Made by a program: the position numbers and the translations under genes
In this document: in pieces, positions 22,017-31,635 of the stretch
Layout of the letters: the number at the start of each line of letters is the position of its first letter
Numbering within the stretch: the first letter of the stretch is position 1
The notes under the pieces: model-generated
Databases searched by the model: none
Seen by the model: only the letters and a program-made list of their open reading frames with translations
Told to the model about the DNA's origin: nothing
Source: Pelargonium nanum
Taxonomy: Eukaryota; Streptophyta; Magnoliopsida; Geraniales; Geraniaceae
Length of the DNA: 31,833 nt
Assembly: GCA_036897485.1 (NCBI GenBank)
Contig: JAYMTF010000675.1
Location: 1-31,833 of the forward strand
Reading direction: 5' to 3'

Positions 22017-24817
22017 ATGGAAGTGGGTTCTAATGGGGAAGATGAAACCCGTTCGGGGGAGGAGCTTTACAAGATTGATTTATTGCCAAAAGAATTGTTT
22101 CTCAAGTTTCGAAAAGAAATTCAGGGCTTGAGGGTTGGTTTCAATTTAGAGGTATCTTCTGTGCATTATATTCTTTTGATTCTAACACATGAGGCAAGTT
22201 CTTGGGGTTGTGGTTGGGGAGTGGACTACTCAATGACTTGCCGGCTATTGATTTTGATTAATGAGTCTGTATTTCAATTATTGATGTGTGTATAGGCTTG
22301 TTTTGACGTTGTTGACAAGTGCAAAATAACTGGCTCTGAATAGGGAGAGTAAACCCGACATTTAATAGGAGCGTGTCATCCTGTTGATGCAGAGAATATG
22401 GAAAAAATTTATTGAACAGTGATCGTCTTCACAACATGGTGTGTATTAGATGCGCATTGGACGGTGATTGTATACACTTATGGTGCAATATGATTGCTTT
22501 GTCAAATAATACCTTGTACGGCATTAATCTACCATGAAGGCTAGTTTATGATGACATCCTCATTTCAGTCATTCTGTTCATTACCATGTTTGTTGCTTTG
22601 GCATTCTGAGGTCTACACAAGTTGCTGTCATTCTTTATTTTTTATGAGAATTGATGTGTGTTACTCATGTTTTGATACACAATACAAGGAGCGCCTCGTG
22701 TGAGTACTGGTTGCAATATTTTTAATCAGCCATTTAAAAGAGCAGGAATAATGCAGAATGTTAATTGTCAACTGTCGGTATATATGTGTGTTGCCTTGGA
22801 TATAGAGCATATGCAAATTTAAAGAAAATGGTAACCAGTACTACTTTTGTTATTTGTTCTGGATATTGTTTGTTTATCTAGTCCTTGCAACTTATAATTG
22901 AAATGTTATTGTTTAGGCATATACTTATTATATAATTTGGCCAATTACGCTTGTTTTATGTGCTTATGTTTTGTATGAAAATGTATTCATGGGGTTTGGG
23001 CTATACTGATAGAAATATTCTGGCCATGGCTGCAGTCAAAACTCTGAACAGATGTATTCGGATAAGAAGAATGGGATTTTTCCTGTTCTTATGAATTTAT
23101 CAGTTCATAGTATAATTTGTATCAATAAATGAATAAGGTACCAGTTCTGAATACGCCATGTACATGGTGACAAAAGAAGACCTATTGTTTACAAAAATAA
23201 AGCAGACATGTTTATCCATAGCTTTTGACATGGGGCTTATTTGAGTTCTTGACACTCAGTTGAATCAATTGCAGATTTTTGAATTCATTACATGATATAT
23301 TTGTAACTGTCATCCTACATCAAGTCTCAATATGGCTGTTGCTAATATTCAGAAACATATGGTTGTACTGTCTGGATTGTGATTTACAGAGCTCGTATTT
23401 TTGTTCAGTTCTATAATGTTCCAGTCAATGATATTCAAGCAAAGGTTGTACTGAAGCCTCTATCACCTGAACGGAAGTGGAAGTTCATATATGAGCCCCT
23501 CCATCATGACATACATCTTATTTCAAAAAAGATACCTGTAACGAAGTTCCTAAATCTTCAGGTATAAAGATTTTAGCATATTTTCAATATCATCTTAAGC
23601 ACATAAAGTTGAATCTACCAGTCTGTCGTGGTATATACTTGACTAATATTTTTTGAACATGCTAGCTATATCTAACTTTTTAATTATTGGATGATTTGTG
23701 CAAATCTTTATAGTAGTTGTGCTAAAAACTCTTTGAACTTAAACAGGTTGGTATAGGCCATAATTTTCAGTTGCATGCTATTGGTTGGAAGTGGAAGCTT
23801 AGTACATGTTGGGGTGGAGATGGCATATCACGGATTCGGAATAAGACATCAGTTGGCTTGCATCCTGGCGTGGATTTGCGGTTTGGGTGGAAGGCTGATT
23901 ATGTTCTTCCAGAACTTAGTGGGCAAGTTTCTTTATCATCTCTAAACTCACTTTTGAAGAAGATGCAAGTATTTTTTATTTTTTTTTCAGTTTTACAAGC
24001 AATTAGAAACAACCATCATAAATATTCTATATTCTTATGAAATGGTAACTCCTATTCCTGTTTGGATTACATCCACATTACATTTCTGTAGGCTTTTAAA
24101 AAAATTGTTTGTTATTTAATGAATATGCTCATGCTTGAAACATTGACATTAACAGGGCTCTCGGTACTGGTGAAGCATTTTTCAATATGCACTCAGGAAG
24201 TTTGCTAGCATCGCTGGATAGAGTTGAGGCCATTCTAACACATTCAGATGGTCAATATGATTGGGATCATGCAAACTCCCAGGTATGGCTATCTGTTAAC
24301 TTCCTTCAGAACTACTTCAAGATAACATGGTACGTAGATATGGATTGTACCTGAGATCTGTTACAACATGACATAACTGAATTGGGAATGAATATAACAT
24401 CATTTTTTCTACTGGCATGTATGATGAGACTATTCATTATTTTGAGTTTTTATTCGTCACATGGACATTATAGATCTTGAAGCAATGTTCTTGTTTGTTT
24501 ATTCATTCGTTTTGGTAGTCAGTCCTATGCTACATGACAACATCTAACCCACTCAATTCCAATGCAATTTGAGCATTGTCTTAGTTCCCCAATCCCACAA
24601 ATATAGATAATATATTTTTGGCAATGTGTCCTTTGTGAAGAAGACGAAGATAATTTTGATGCAACTACTTTATAATTTCCTCTCTTCAGCTTACATCCAT
24701 TGACTTTGTTTTCGGAATCTGAATATTTAGCAGGAGCAGGAATCAGAGAGGGTGCAACGAAATGGTCCTGATGGTGTGTCACGGATAGTAAAGAAGGTAC
24801 ATGAGAAGGTGTATTAG
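22017..24817 (+). CDS. Plant-conserved protein of unknown function, 224 aa
   Basis: Exons: 22017-22151, 23409-23561, 23747-23922, 24156-24282, 24734-24817. They total 675 nt, and all phases close. The protein opens with an acidic stretch, then KIDLLPKELFLKFRKEIQG. A conserved-looking core follows at about residues 80-155, rich in Trp, Gly and alternating polar/nonpolar residues (IGHNFQLHAIGWKWKLSTC, LRFGWKADYVLPE), suggesting beta strands, perhaps a barrel or membrane-edge sheet. There is no signal peptide or helical TM segment. I recall similar plant proteins without an assigned role, possibly DUF7781, but that label is uncertain. Exon 2 uses the acceptor ttttgttcag rather than the earlier tttacag, because only the later one keeps frame from exon 1. 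Intron 3 appears to have a GC donor. The last acceptor has an alternative 6 nt downstream (cag gag cag). Confidence 0.75.
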
Positions 24818-25440
24818 GCATCACTGGGATTTTGTAGTCAAATTTCATGCAATAGTTTTGAAATATTGTGTCCTATAAACCATCCATTAGTTGGTCAGCA
24901 AGCAGCTAGTGTGTAGTCAAAACAGTTCACTGCAGCAACATCCAGTATATAGTAGCTACCAGATTCATGTATGGAAATCACTTTTTTGGAGTAGTAATGG
25001 TTGTTTTGTTCATTCTCTCCTTTCATTTATGTTCCCCCAACTGTTTGTTTCAAGTAACTAAAGCTTAATAAAGGCACTCACATCAATTATTATTTTTTTC
25101 CCAAAAAAAATTACGATAATTGGAATTGATTTGCTGTATACAATAACGAGTGTCCAGAATTTCAGTCATGATTTATTGGCTTAGACTCTCAGTCAAGACA
25201 CCAAGCAAATGGATCTGGGCGGGGTGCTCCGCTCCCATAAATTCATTGAGATGGGTACGAGTGTTAATTGATGAGGTGATATCACCTCATTGGTAAGGAT
25301 TTATAATCATGGCTGATATTCTTTTTTCTCATTCAATAATTAGGTAGAAACGTTTTAAGAGCTCTTTTTATTTTGAAAACCCTATAAGAGGGAATGTCAT
25401 AAATTAAATTGTTTGTAAAAAGATGGACCCCAAAAGAACC
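24818..25440. other. 3' UTR of the 224-aa gene and short intergenic region
   Basis: T-rich 3' UTR-like DNA extends to about 25100, with a possible signal (agcttaataaagg) near 25060. The remainder has no gene. It contains one striking element, a perfect 20-bp palindrome at 25271-25290. Confidence 0.5.
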
Positions 25441-25500
25441 TAGCCGTTGTAGTACTTTTGGTCTTGTAGTGTCCAACGGCCAAATTTTACCAGCTATAAA
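25441..25500 (+). promoter_or_regulatory. Promoter of the four-TM gene with paired MSA (M-phase) motifs and TATA box
   Basis: TCCAACGGCCA at 25472-25482 fits the mitosis-specific activator consensus YCYAACGGYYA in full. TAGCCGTTGTA at 25441-25451 is the same motif inverted, with one mismatch. TATAAA is at 25495-25500, 64 nt before the ATG. MSA elements bind three-repeat MYB factors and drive G2/M expression of genes such as B-type cyclins and KNOLLE. Two copies this close to a TATA box suggest cell-cycle control; this is inference from motifs. Confidence 0.5.
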
Positions 25501-25563
25501 TTCAAATTTTGCTCTGTCTCTGCCTCATCTCATATTCATCTATCCTCTATCCGATCATCAAAC

Positions 25564-26175
25564 ATGGCTGCAAAGCTGAGAAACAATTCATGCTCCTTCT
25601 CGAATCTTCTCCTTTCCAGTTTGAATTTGGTCCTTTTTGTCCTCTCAGCGGCCTCTTTTGCTCCAATTATTCTCCTGAAAACGCCCCCTACTTCGCTGGG
25701 TCTGGCGTTCCTCGTGGTCTCCAGCATCTCCGTCCTCTCCTCGTTTGTGGGTTTCTATTCCCAGCTCACCCGCTTCTGCTTCGTGACCCATCTCTCCCTC
25801 CTCCTGGCCTCGTTGCTCGGCCAGGTTTTCACCATCTTGGCATTGTTCACCAAAGAACGGTCCAGCCTGAACATGCTGAAATCGCCTAGGGACCCGAAGG
25901 AGGCAAAGCTGCTGGTGAGGTTGGAGTGTGGGGTTTTGATGGCAATGGTGTTGATGCAAGTGGTGGTGTTGGTGCTGAGCTGCGTGGTGCACAGTTGCTG
26001 GGTGAGAGAGTACGAGGGGCTCGAAGCGGAGAGGGAGATCGGGGAGAAGAAGAGGAGCCGGAGGATGGCTCGAGTGCAGGAGGAATCCATGGCTAATGTA
26101 GATAAAATTGTTGAGATCAAAGGCAAAGAAAAGGCCAATTATGGGCAGTGGGTCAAAACTGATTTTGCTGGTTAA
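25564..26175 (+). CDS. Intronless gene for a four-TM plant membrane protein
   Basis: A single 203-aa frame from the first ATG after a TATA box. Four hydrophobic segments lie at about residues 15-38, 44-66, 72-95 and 118-143. A charged, Glu/Lys/Arg-rich tail of about 55 residues follows (EREIGEKKRSRRMARVQEES). The four-segment layout is tetraspanin-like in topology, but I do not see the tetraspanin cysteine signature in a large loop; the second loop is short (KERSSLNMLKSPRDPKEAK). No enzyme motif is visible, and I do not recognise a named family. The open reading frame is more GC-rich than the neighbouring genes. Its promoter carries MSA motifs, which would fit a role in dividing cells. Long open frames on the opposite strand here are shadows caused by the GC-rich codons. 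Confidence 0.85.
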   Translation: MAAKLRNNSCSFSNLLLSSLNLVLFVLSAASFAPIILLKTPPTSLGLAFLVVSSISVLSSFVGFYSQLTRFCFVTHLSLLLASLLGQVFTILALFTKERSSLNMLKSPRDPKEAKLLVRLECGVLMAMVLMQVVVLVLSCVVHSCWVREYEGLEAEREIGEKKRSRRMARVQEESMANVDKIVEIKGKEKANYGQWVKTDFAG

Positions 26176-26328
26176 GTGTTTGCTCATGCTCTCTCTGTAA
26201 TGTATTATGTATAATTTTGTTGTTGTTTGTGTTTGTGGTCACTATTGAGGTGGCCGCTGCTTGTGTAATACTACTCTATCAATCTACTGTGTGTTTCTTT
26301 GTCCCACCCCACCCTAAAATATACATGC

Positions 26329-26610
26329 GTTTTGATTCAATTTAGTCTCTAATATAAATTTTCGTGTTTGGAGTTAATTTGGTCAATGAATTTTTTTTTA
26401 CGCATGAACTTTCAAATTGACTCAATTTAGACTTTTAATTTTTGATGTAAACTTTCAAGGCAAGTACTATTTTTGGTCAATATGTAAAAGTTTAAAGATC
26501 ATTTGAGGTAAAAAAAAAAATCAAGGACCAAATTAGATCGGGTTTAAAAAAAGTTAAGGACCAAATTAGATAAAAACATGAAAATTCGAAGATTGAATTG
26601 AGCTTTTACC
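26329..26610. mobile_element. MITE with long imperfect terminal inverted repeats
   Basis: The left arm (from ttttgattcaatttagtc through aattttcgtgtt and taatttggtc) is mirrored by the right arm (gaccaaattaga, aacatgaaaatt, gattgaattgag). Read in reverse complement, the right arm gives the same order: CAATTCAAT, AATTTTCATGTT, TAATTTGGTCC. The internal part repeats the motif AAGGACCAAATTAGAT twice (near 26523 and 26556). About 280 bp, non-coding, able to fold into a hairpin. The superfamily is not certain and no target duplication was identified. It lies between the four-TM gene's 3' end and the GNAT promoter. Confidence 0.65.
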
Positions 26611-26730
26611 CATTAGTAATTTATTTTGTACTGACAAAATTAATTAAAGACTACCATGTAAGTATGTAACGTTTTCTTGACCAAGGAGATGGACCCACCA
26701 ATGACTTGCGAGTTGGCTCATCCCGATTCT

Positions 26731-26798
26731 GCCACGTGTGATGTTTGTAACTGAATCCTCCTCAGTGGGTCCCGCCTGACGTGGCAAGCTTATATAAG
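26731..26798 (+). promoter_or_regulatory. GNAT gene promoter: G-box, TGACGTGGCA and TATA box
   Basis: CCACGTGT at 26732-26739 is a G-box/ABRE-type site. TGACGTGGCA at 26777-26786 is a second ACGT element bound by bZIP factors. TATATAAG at 26791-26798 is a strong TATA box. The leader includes a GA-repeat run near 26894-26914. This layout is typical of light- or ABA-responsive plant genes and fits a plastid protein. Motifs are seen; the response is inferred. Confidence 0.6.
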
Positions 26799-26966
26799 CC
26801 CATCTCGGCAGGCGGTAAATTCACTTTTTATAACTGCAACCATTTTTGCTCTTTCTTCGTCATCTTCGTCCCCTGAAACTCTGAGTACTACGGAGAGGGA
26901 GAGAGAGAGAGAGCCAATTGATTTCTTAGAGATTTTAGATTCCAATCTTGGAAGTGAAGAGAAGTG

Positions 26967-28546
26967 ATGAAGTCGACGATTTCCGTTCCGGGACTCGAGT
27001 CCCTAGGTTTCTTGCAAAACAATGGATCTACGAATCGCCGCAAATTTCAGAATATCTCTGCTTCTTGGCCAATGTCAGTCGCTACTTCAATCTCTGTTCT
27101 TGGCTTTACAATTGTACTCTTCATCAACATTTCTGTGCTTTTGTCTCCACTTTCTTCTTCTTCTTGGATTCATTTTCTAATCTTCTTCGGTGTGTGTCTC
27201 TGTTCTTGAGTTCATTTTTCATTTACAATTTTCACAATTCATGGAGTACTGTAAGTGCAGCAGCAGCAAGATAATGAAGAAGGAAGAGCTGTGTCTGTGG
27301 GTGAAGCAATGCGAAGCATTAAAGCCATCTGATCAGGAATTGGATGAGTTTCAGCCAATTCAAGATCATGAAGATGACAAAAGCAGTACTGATGAGTTGG
27401 ACCAATTTGTGGTACAATTGGCTACGCTTGATGACCACTACTTTGTAGGCAACTCAATCTTTATCATTGTCCATCTCCTTTTTATTTATTTATTTATTTA
27501 TTGATTTATTTGATTGTGTGGTGCACAGGCAGCGATATGGCTGAGAGCACAAATCGAGTTCGAAGACCAAACTGACTCTCGGTTTGTTGAGAGCCTCATG
27601 AAGAAATATATCGAGCAAGTAATTAATACGATCCCAAACGAGCTAATATCGTTATCAGAATCTGTCTCAAAATGCTCAATTTAATCACTCATCTTCTTGT
27701 GTATGTAGGAGTTCACTGCCATTAAAAGGAGATGCAAGGGGACATTGGGACCCAAATGTATATGCATCATCACGGTACATAACTTGAAGCTCAAGTCAAT
27801 GATCATTTTGTGGTTTTGTCACTCACAATTCGGTGTCTGGTAATGTATGTTATTATCAGGTTCGTAAAGAAGAGAAGAATGTGAAACGCGCGGTTGAGGA
27901 AAGTGTAGTCGGGACTCTGGACTTAACTATACGGAAGTGGAAGTATGGGGAGACCTTTCCTGATGTAAGAATTTACATCTAGCTGTTTGTTTTTATGTTA
28001 ATTGACATGATAATTAAAGATTGATCATATATAGGTGTAAATTAATGTAATTACAGGAGCAAGTGAGGTCTCCAATGTTCCATGAACACAGAACAGAGAC
28101 AGTTGAATACTATGGTTATGTTGCCAACGTATGTGTTGCGAAATCTGCAAGGAGACAAGGTGTGGCTAGTAGGATGATCAGTTTTGCTGTTGAGAGTGCC
28201 AAAGCCAATGGTAAAGATTAATCACAGATATATATGTATGTGTATGTATATATATGGAATTGCTTGATTATGTGACTGAATATATATGTATGTATGGTAA
28301 TGGCATTAGGTGCTGGTAGTGTGTATATGCATGTGGATAGGAGTAACAAAGGTGCACAACAACTATACCAAAAGCTGGGGTTTCAGGTAACTATATATAC
28401 AATGAATATGTATAAATGTTAATTGAATTGTAGGTGTTGTTTTGAATATAAATGTTTTATGGGTAAAAAAACAGGTAGTGGAAGAGGCAAGCTTGCAATT
28501 GGAAAAGAGGGGGTCTTACTTGCTGTGCTTGAAGTTGAAGATATGA
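26967..28546 (+). CDS. GNAT-family N-acetyltransferase, probably plastid-targeted (GNAT6/7-like)
   Basis: Transfers an acetyl group from acetyl-CoA; plastid relatives in Arabidopsis acetylate protein N-termini and lysines. Well-supported exons: the exon ending at 27444, then 27529-27618, 27709-27774, 27860-27964, 28057-28210, 28310-28386, 28475-28546 (phases close; 187 aa from AAIWLRA to the stop). The acetyl-CoA loop is visible as VAKSARRQGVASRM (R/QxxGxG/A motif A). Later motifs are VYMHVDRSNKGAQQLYQKLGF and a C-terminal LLCLKLKI. The N-terminus from ATG 26967 (MKSTISVPGLESLGFLQNN) is Ser/Thr/basic, as in transit peptides. The junction between this first exon and the exon containing EELCLWVKQCEALKPSDQEL is unresolved, since the two are in different frames. 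One option is donor 27073/27074 with acceptor 27260 or 27263. Exons 4-8 resemble Arabidopsis GNAT7 as I remember it. Confidence 0.85.
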
Positions 28547-28996
28547 TATGAGAGGAAGAAGATGGTAGAGAGAGAATTAGAAAGATTGTAGAGAGAGAGA
28601 GAGAGGGGTATTGATGTAAATATGATGGATTAGTTGTTACATTTCATGAGTCATTTCAATGATTAAAATGAAGAGTCTTATAATATGTGTTTGTATAAAA
28701 GTAGTCAATATCAATCACCGGAGCTTAGCTATGATTCCATTATCAAGCACTCTTTTTTCATTTTTTAAATATTACATTAGAAAGTTGTTTTTATTTATTT
28801 TGTAAACCCACGTTTAACTTTGGAATTTGGATGTATATCAAAATGAGTTATAATTCAAGTCGAGAGTGAAGCAAAAGCCTTTTAGCCAAAAGAGTTTCAT
28901 TGCCAACCAAAAGCCTGTTTTTCTCCGGCTTAACAAATCAACTCGAAGAAACGTAGAAGACTTGTGTCCCATTGAAAAAAAATAATCGAGGTTATA
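28547..28996. other. 3' UTR of the GNAT gene and intergenic DNA
   Basis: The 3' UTR begins with GA-rich microsatellite sequence (gagagagagagaga near 28590-28604) and probably ends around 28700 (tgattaaaatgaagag). The rest is AT-rich with no feature that I can support. Confidence 0.45.
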
Positions 28997-29386
28997 TGTT
29001 GCATTGGTGACTAAAGTGTCTCACATTTGTAAAATATAAAATAAAATGACTATGTATAATGATGCATGTGAAACTTTACTAATAAGGTTGATCTTTTAAT
29101 AGTGGAAGCTCGGACTATTATTGTAGCTCATTGTTGAAATTTAACACGGTATCAAAGCAAGTTTTGATCTTGACATTAGCCCGAAAGTGGCTCGTATGTT
29201 GTCTCTCCATTTAATCTTCGGCCCACTTGCAGATGCACATGACTACAAAACTCACGTGTGGAAGAAAAATATCAATAAATGAGGGGGAATGTCGATTTAA
29301 AAAGTCTCATATTTTGCACGTGTCGAGCTACCTTTTAGTAGTGGAAGTCCAAGTTATTATATGTAACTCTTTATCAAAATTTTACA
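28997..29386 (+). mobile_element. TRIM (miniature LTR retroelement) fossil, second copy of the family
   Basis: The 5' LTR is 28997-29146 (TGTTG...TTTAACA). A tRNA-Met-type primer-binding site follows directly at 29147-29158 (cggtatcaaagc), then a non-coding internal region of about 140 bp. A polypurine tract gagggggaa ends at 29289, and the 3' LTR runs 29290-29386 (TGTCG...TTTTACA). The LTRs share AGTGGAAG and a TATTAT.TGTA core. The LTR and the bases after the primer site (AGTTTTGATC) match the TRIM at 13039-13468 read on its minus strand. It has no genes, which is normal for TRIMs. The LTRs are clearly diverged, so it is old. Confidence 0.75.
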
Positions 29387-30151
29387 TCTCGGTGATAGAT
29401 ATTTTTCCTATGTTTGATACTTTTTCTCATATTTGAAGGTTTTTAATTTTGGAGCACAAAGAGCATGTTTCGATGAGTTTGTCCTTCTTCAGGCATGCAA
29501 ACAAACAAACAAACTAGGTGAATGATTGTTTGAACAATATAATTTTTTTTGTCATATACTTGTTAAACTCATTAATAAAGGTGCTCATGGTTTGAGGTAG
29601 CTTTTTAAGTACTATGTTAAACTCAATGATGCACGTAATGATTTGAGCTTCTACCACTATAAAATAAAACTTTTTAATTTAATTTCACTTGCACCAACAT
29701 TATATATTACTAATTTGTCTCATATTTATCCAGCGTGGAACTTATTCCATCTACTGTAATAATACTAATTTGTTTTTCTTGTTCACATGTGGGTTGTAAT
29801 AAAGTATATTGAGATGGTTCTTATTGCTGAAGTCTTGCATGTCTATTTCAACAAATGATTTATTCGAAAGATTACAAAACATCTACAAGTAGAACTATAT
29901 AATAATATTCCAACTAACATATAGCCAAAAGAAAATCACTACATTTCTTATTAAAATGAAACACATGTCCAACTCATACATATGTAGACGCTAAATGTTG
30001 ACCAAAAGTCCGATTTCTATTATTATTTTAATTTCCCGAAGCACGTATAAACTATAAACCATACAAATATGGATTATTTAAGTAATTAAACAATGTTATG
30101 TTATATTACATATATTAATATATAAATTGTCGTGTATATTTTAAAATAACT
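29387..30151. other. AT-rich intergenic DNA
   Basis: No gene, RNA or clear repeat is supported. A short AAAC microsatellite (acaaacaaacaaacaaac) lies near 29500-29517. Short open frames are composition artefacts. Confidence 0.5.
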
Positions 30152-30476
30152 TGATTTTGGCTTATCCCACATCGGAAACATTTGAACTCTTTTGTTGGTT
30201 TATAAGAAATTGTTGTTATCTTGTGGGCTCGTGCGCATTCGGAACGGGCCTGACCAAAGCAATTGGGCTGATTTCCACCTACGCGCACGCTTACAAAGCT
30301 TAATTTTATTTATTTTTTACTCATTACCTGAAAACCTTGTTCTTGCTTATCGCAGAACAGCTGTTGTATCCTGGGGAGTTGTACAACTATCGTGAATAAT
30401 CCTTTAGCTCAATGCTTCGTGCACGCCTCAATTGTGTTTTACTAATATTTGTTTTGCAAATTCGTTATTCCCAACA
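30152..30476 (+). mobile_element. Probable solo LTR (Copia-like) fossil
   Basis: A 325-bp stretch begins TG at 30152 and ends ...TTCCCAACA at 30476. It is flanked by near-identical 5-bp sequences (taact at 30147-30151, taaat at 30477-30481), as expected of a target duplication. It has the look of plant Copia LTRs: TCCCACATCGG near the left, a TATA box, a GC-rich middle, and a right end of the CCCAACA type. No primer-binding site or internal region follows, so it is best read as a solo LTR left by recombination. The Copia assignment is inference from general appearance. Confidence 0.5.
30164..30318 (+). ncRNA. Possible Pol III unit: USE, TATA box, GC-rich segment, T6 terminator
   Basis: ATCCCACATCG at 30164-30174 fits the plant snRNA Upstream Sequence Element consensus RTCCCACATCG exactly. 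A TATA box (TTTATAAG, 30199-30206) follows with about 25 bp between, the Pol III rather than Pol II spacing. A GC-rich stretch from about 30225 to 30290 includes the complementary arms CGTGCGC (30230-30236) and GCGCACG (30283-30289). A run of six T at 30313-30318 could end transcription, giving an RNA of about 90 nt. It does not match U1-U6, U3 or 7SL as I remember them, and has no telomere-repeat template. It lies inside the probable solo LTR, so the USE match may simply be an LTR promoter motif. Confidence 0.25.
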
Positions 30477-31454
30477 TAAATGAGCGCCCTTCAAAAAAAA
30501 ATATAAAATGAGTGATATTAATCATTAACGTCACAAACACTCAATAAAACTTGGTCCCTCGAAAGTGTTTGTACGCTTGAAGATAAAAAAATAATTAACT
30601 AACGTCATATTGCCTCAAATTTCATATTTATATAAAGTTGCAGTGCTTTGAATAACTAGCTTTAATGAAAATATATTTTATACCACCCATGTTTCATCAA
30701 TAGTAATTAATTACTATTCGTGGGGTCCTTCATATTCCAATTTTCAAATTTAGATTCTGATTTATCATCAGCTAAACAAATTTGACTGGGAAGACACGTA
30801 CGCATGTAAAAACACTTCACTTCTGATATTGACTTTGAATTGTCAATTTCCTTCCATAATATTTCTAACACTATTAGAACATAAATTACTTATTGTCTCT
30901 AATAAGCTTTTAGATTCCTAACTCCCAAATTAACCATTCAAGATGCTAAATAGAGAATTTTTTATGTGTTTGTGTTGTACTTTTGTTTTAAAATGAGATG
31001 ATTTATTTTTATTTTCTTTAAGTATGACAATTTGACATAAACTCGATGAAAATTTAATGCTCCAGCTCTAAACGGGACACAATGAACGATTCTTGGGGAA
31101 TGAGATGGCTAAGAGGGAAAATAAAGTTGATCGGATAATGGGAAGACTATAACTTGTCCCGTTCCAAATCCGATATATAAAATAAATATTTTTCTTTTTA
31201 GCATGAAAATATTTTTATAAAAAAATATAATTTCGTATAATATTTTTTAAAATATTATATGATATTGTTTTGAAATTTTATATTTTTATTATAAAAATAA
31301 CATTTTGAAAACGGGATGAATAACGGGTCACGAAAAATATTGTTCTTCAATAGGATTTGTATGAAATTGAGAGTCGGACAAGTACACGGATTATAAATTT
31401 TGCCTCATACCCATTTTATATCTATTGCCACTTGATTTGGCTATTTTTTTGGGG
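30477..31454. other. AT-rich intergenic DNA
   Basis: No gene or RNA is supported. A very AT-rich stretch with many AATATT/ATATTTTTATA runs lies at about 31170-31310. Confidence 0.5.
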
Positions 31455-31635
31455 AGTCAAGTCAAGGCTCGATACGTTGTCGCCTGGCCTTCTTATCTAA
31501 ATGTCAAGGTGTCTAACTTAGTCTAATTATAGTCAAGTCTGGTCTTCTTTTCCAAGTCAAGAAAGATAGACTAGTGGTTCGGGTCTTTGAGTCGTCTAGT
31601 GGTAGTAGTGCTCCAAGTCTAGTCAGTGACTTGTA
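31455..31635. repeat. Irregular repeat of GTCAAG / GTCTAGT motifs
   Basis: The hexamer GTCAAG occurs several times (agtcaagtcaagg, tgtcaagg, agtcaagaaag), as do related words AGTCTAGT and ACTAGTGG. The copies are irregularly spaced and degenerate, so this is a decayed tandem or low-complexity repeat rather than a clean satellite. Confidence 0.45.

Noticed and set aside
23390-23408. Earlier acceptor (tttacag) for exon 2 of the unknown-function gene
   Set aside because: It does not keep frame with exon 1; the acceptor at 23408 does, and it has a better pyrimidine tract.
25645-26187. 180-aa minus-strand open frame (and a 127-aa one) opposite the four-TM gene
   Set aside because: These are Pro/His/Gln-rich antisense readings of a GC-rich gene; the + strand frame has TATA, leader, ATG and sensible membrane segments.
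30164-30318. Telomerase RNA or U6 gene
   Set aside because: No telomere-repeat template and no U6 core sequence, despite the USE and TATA box.
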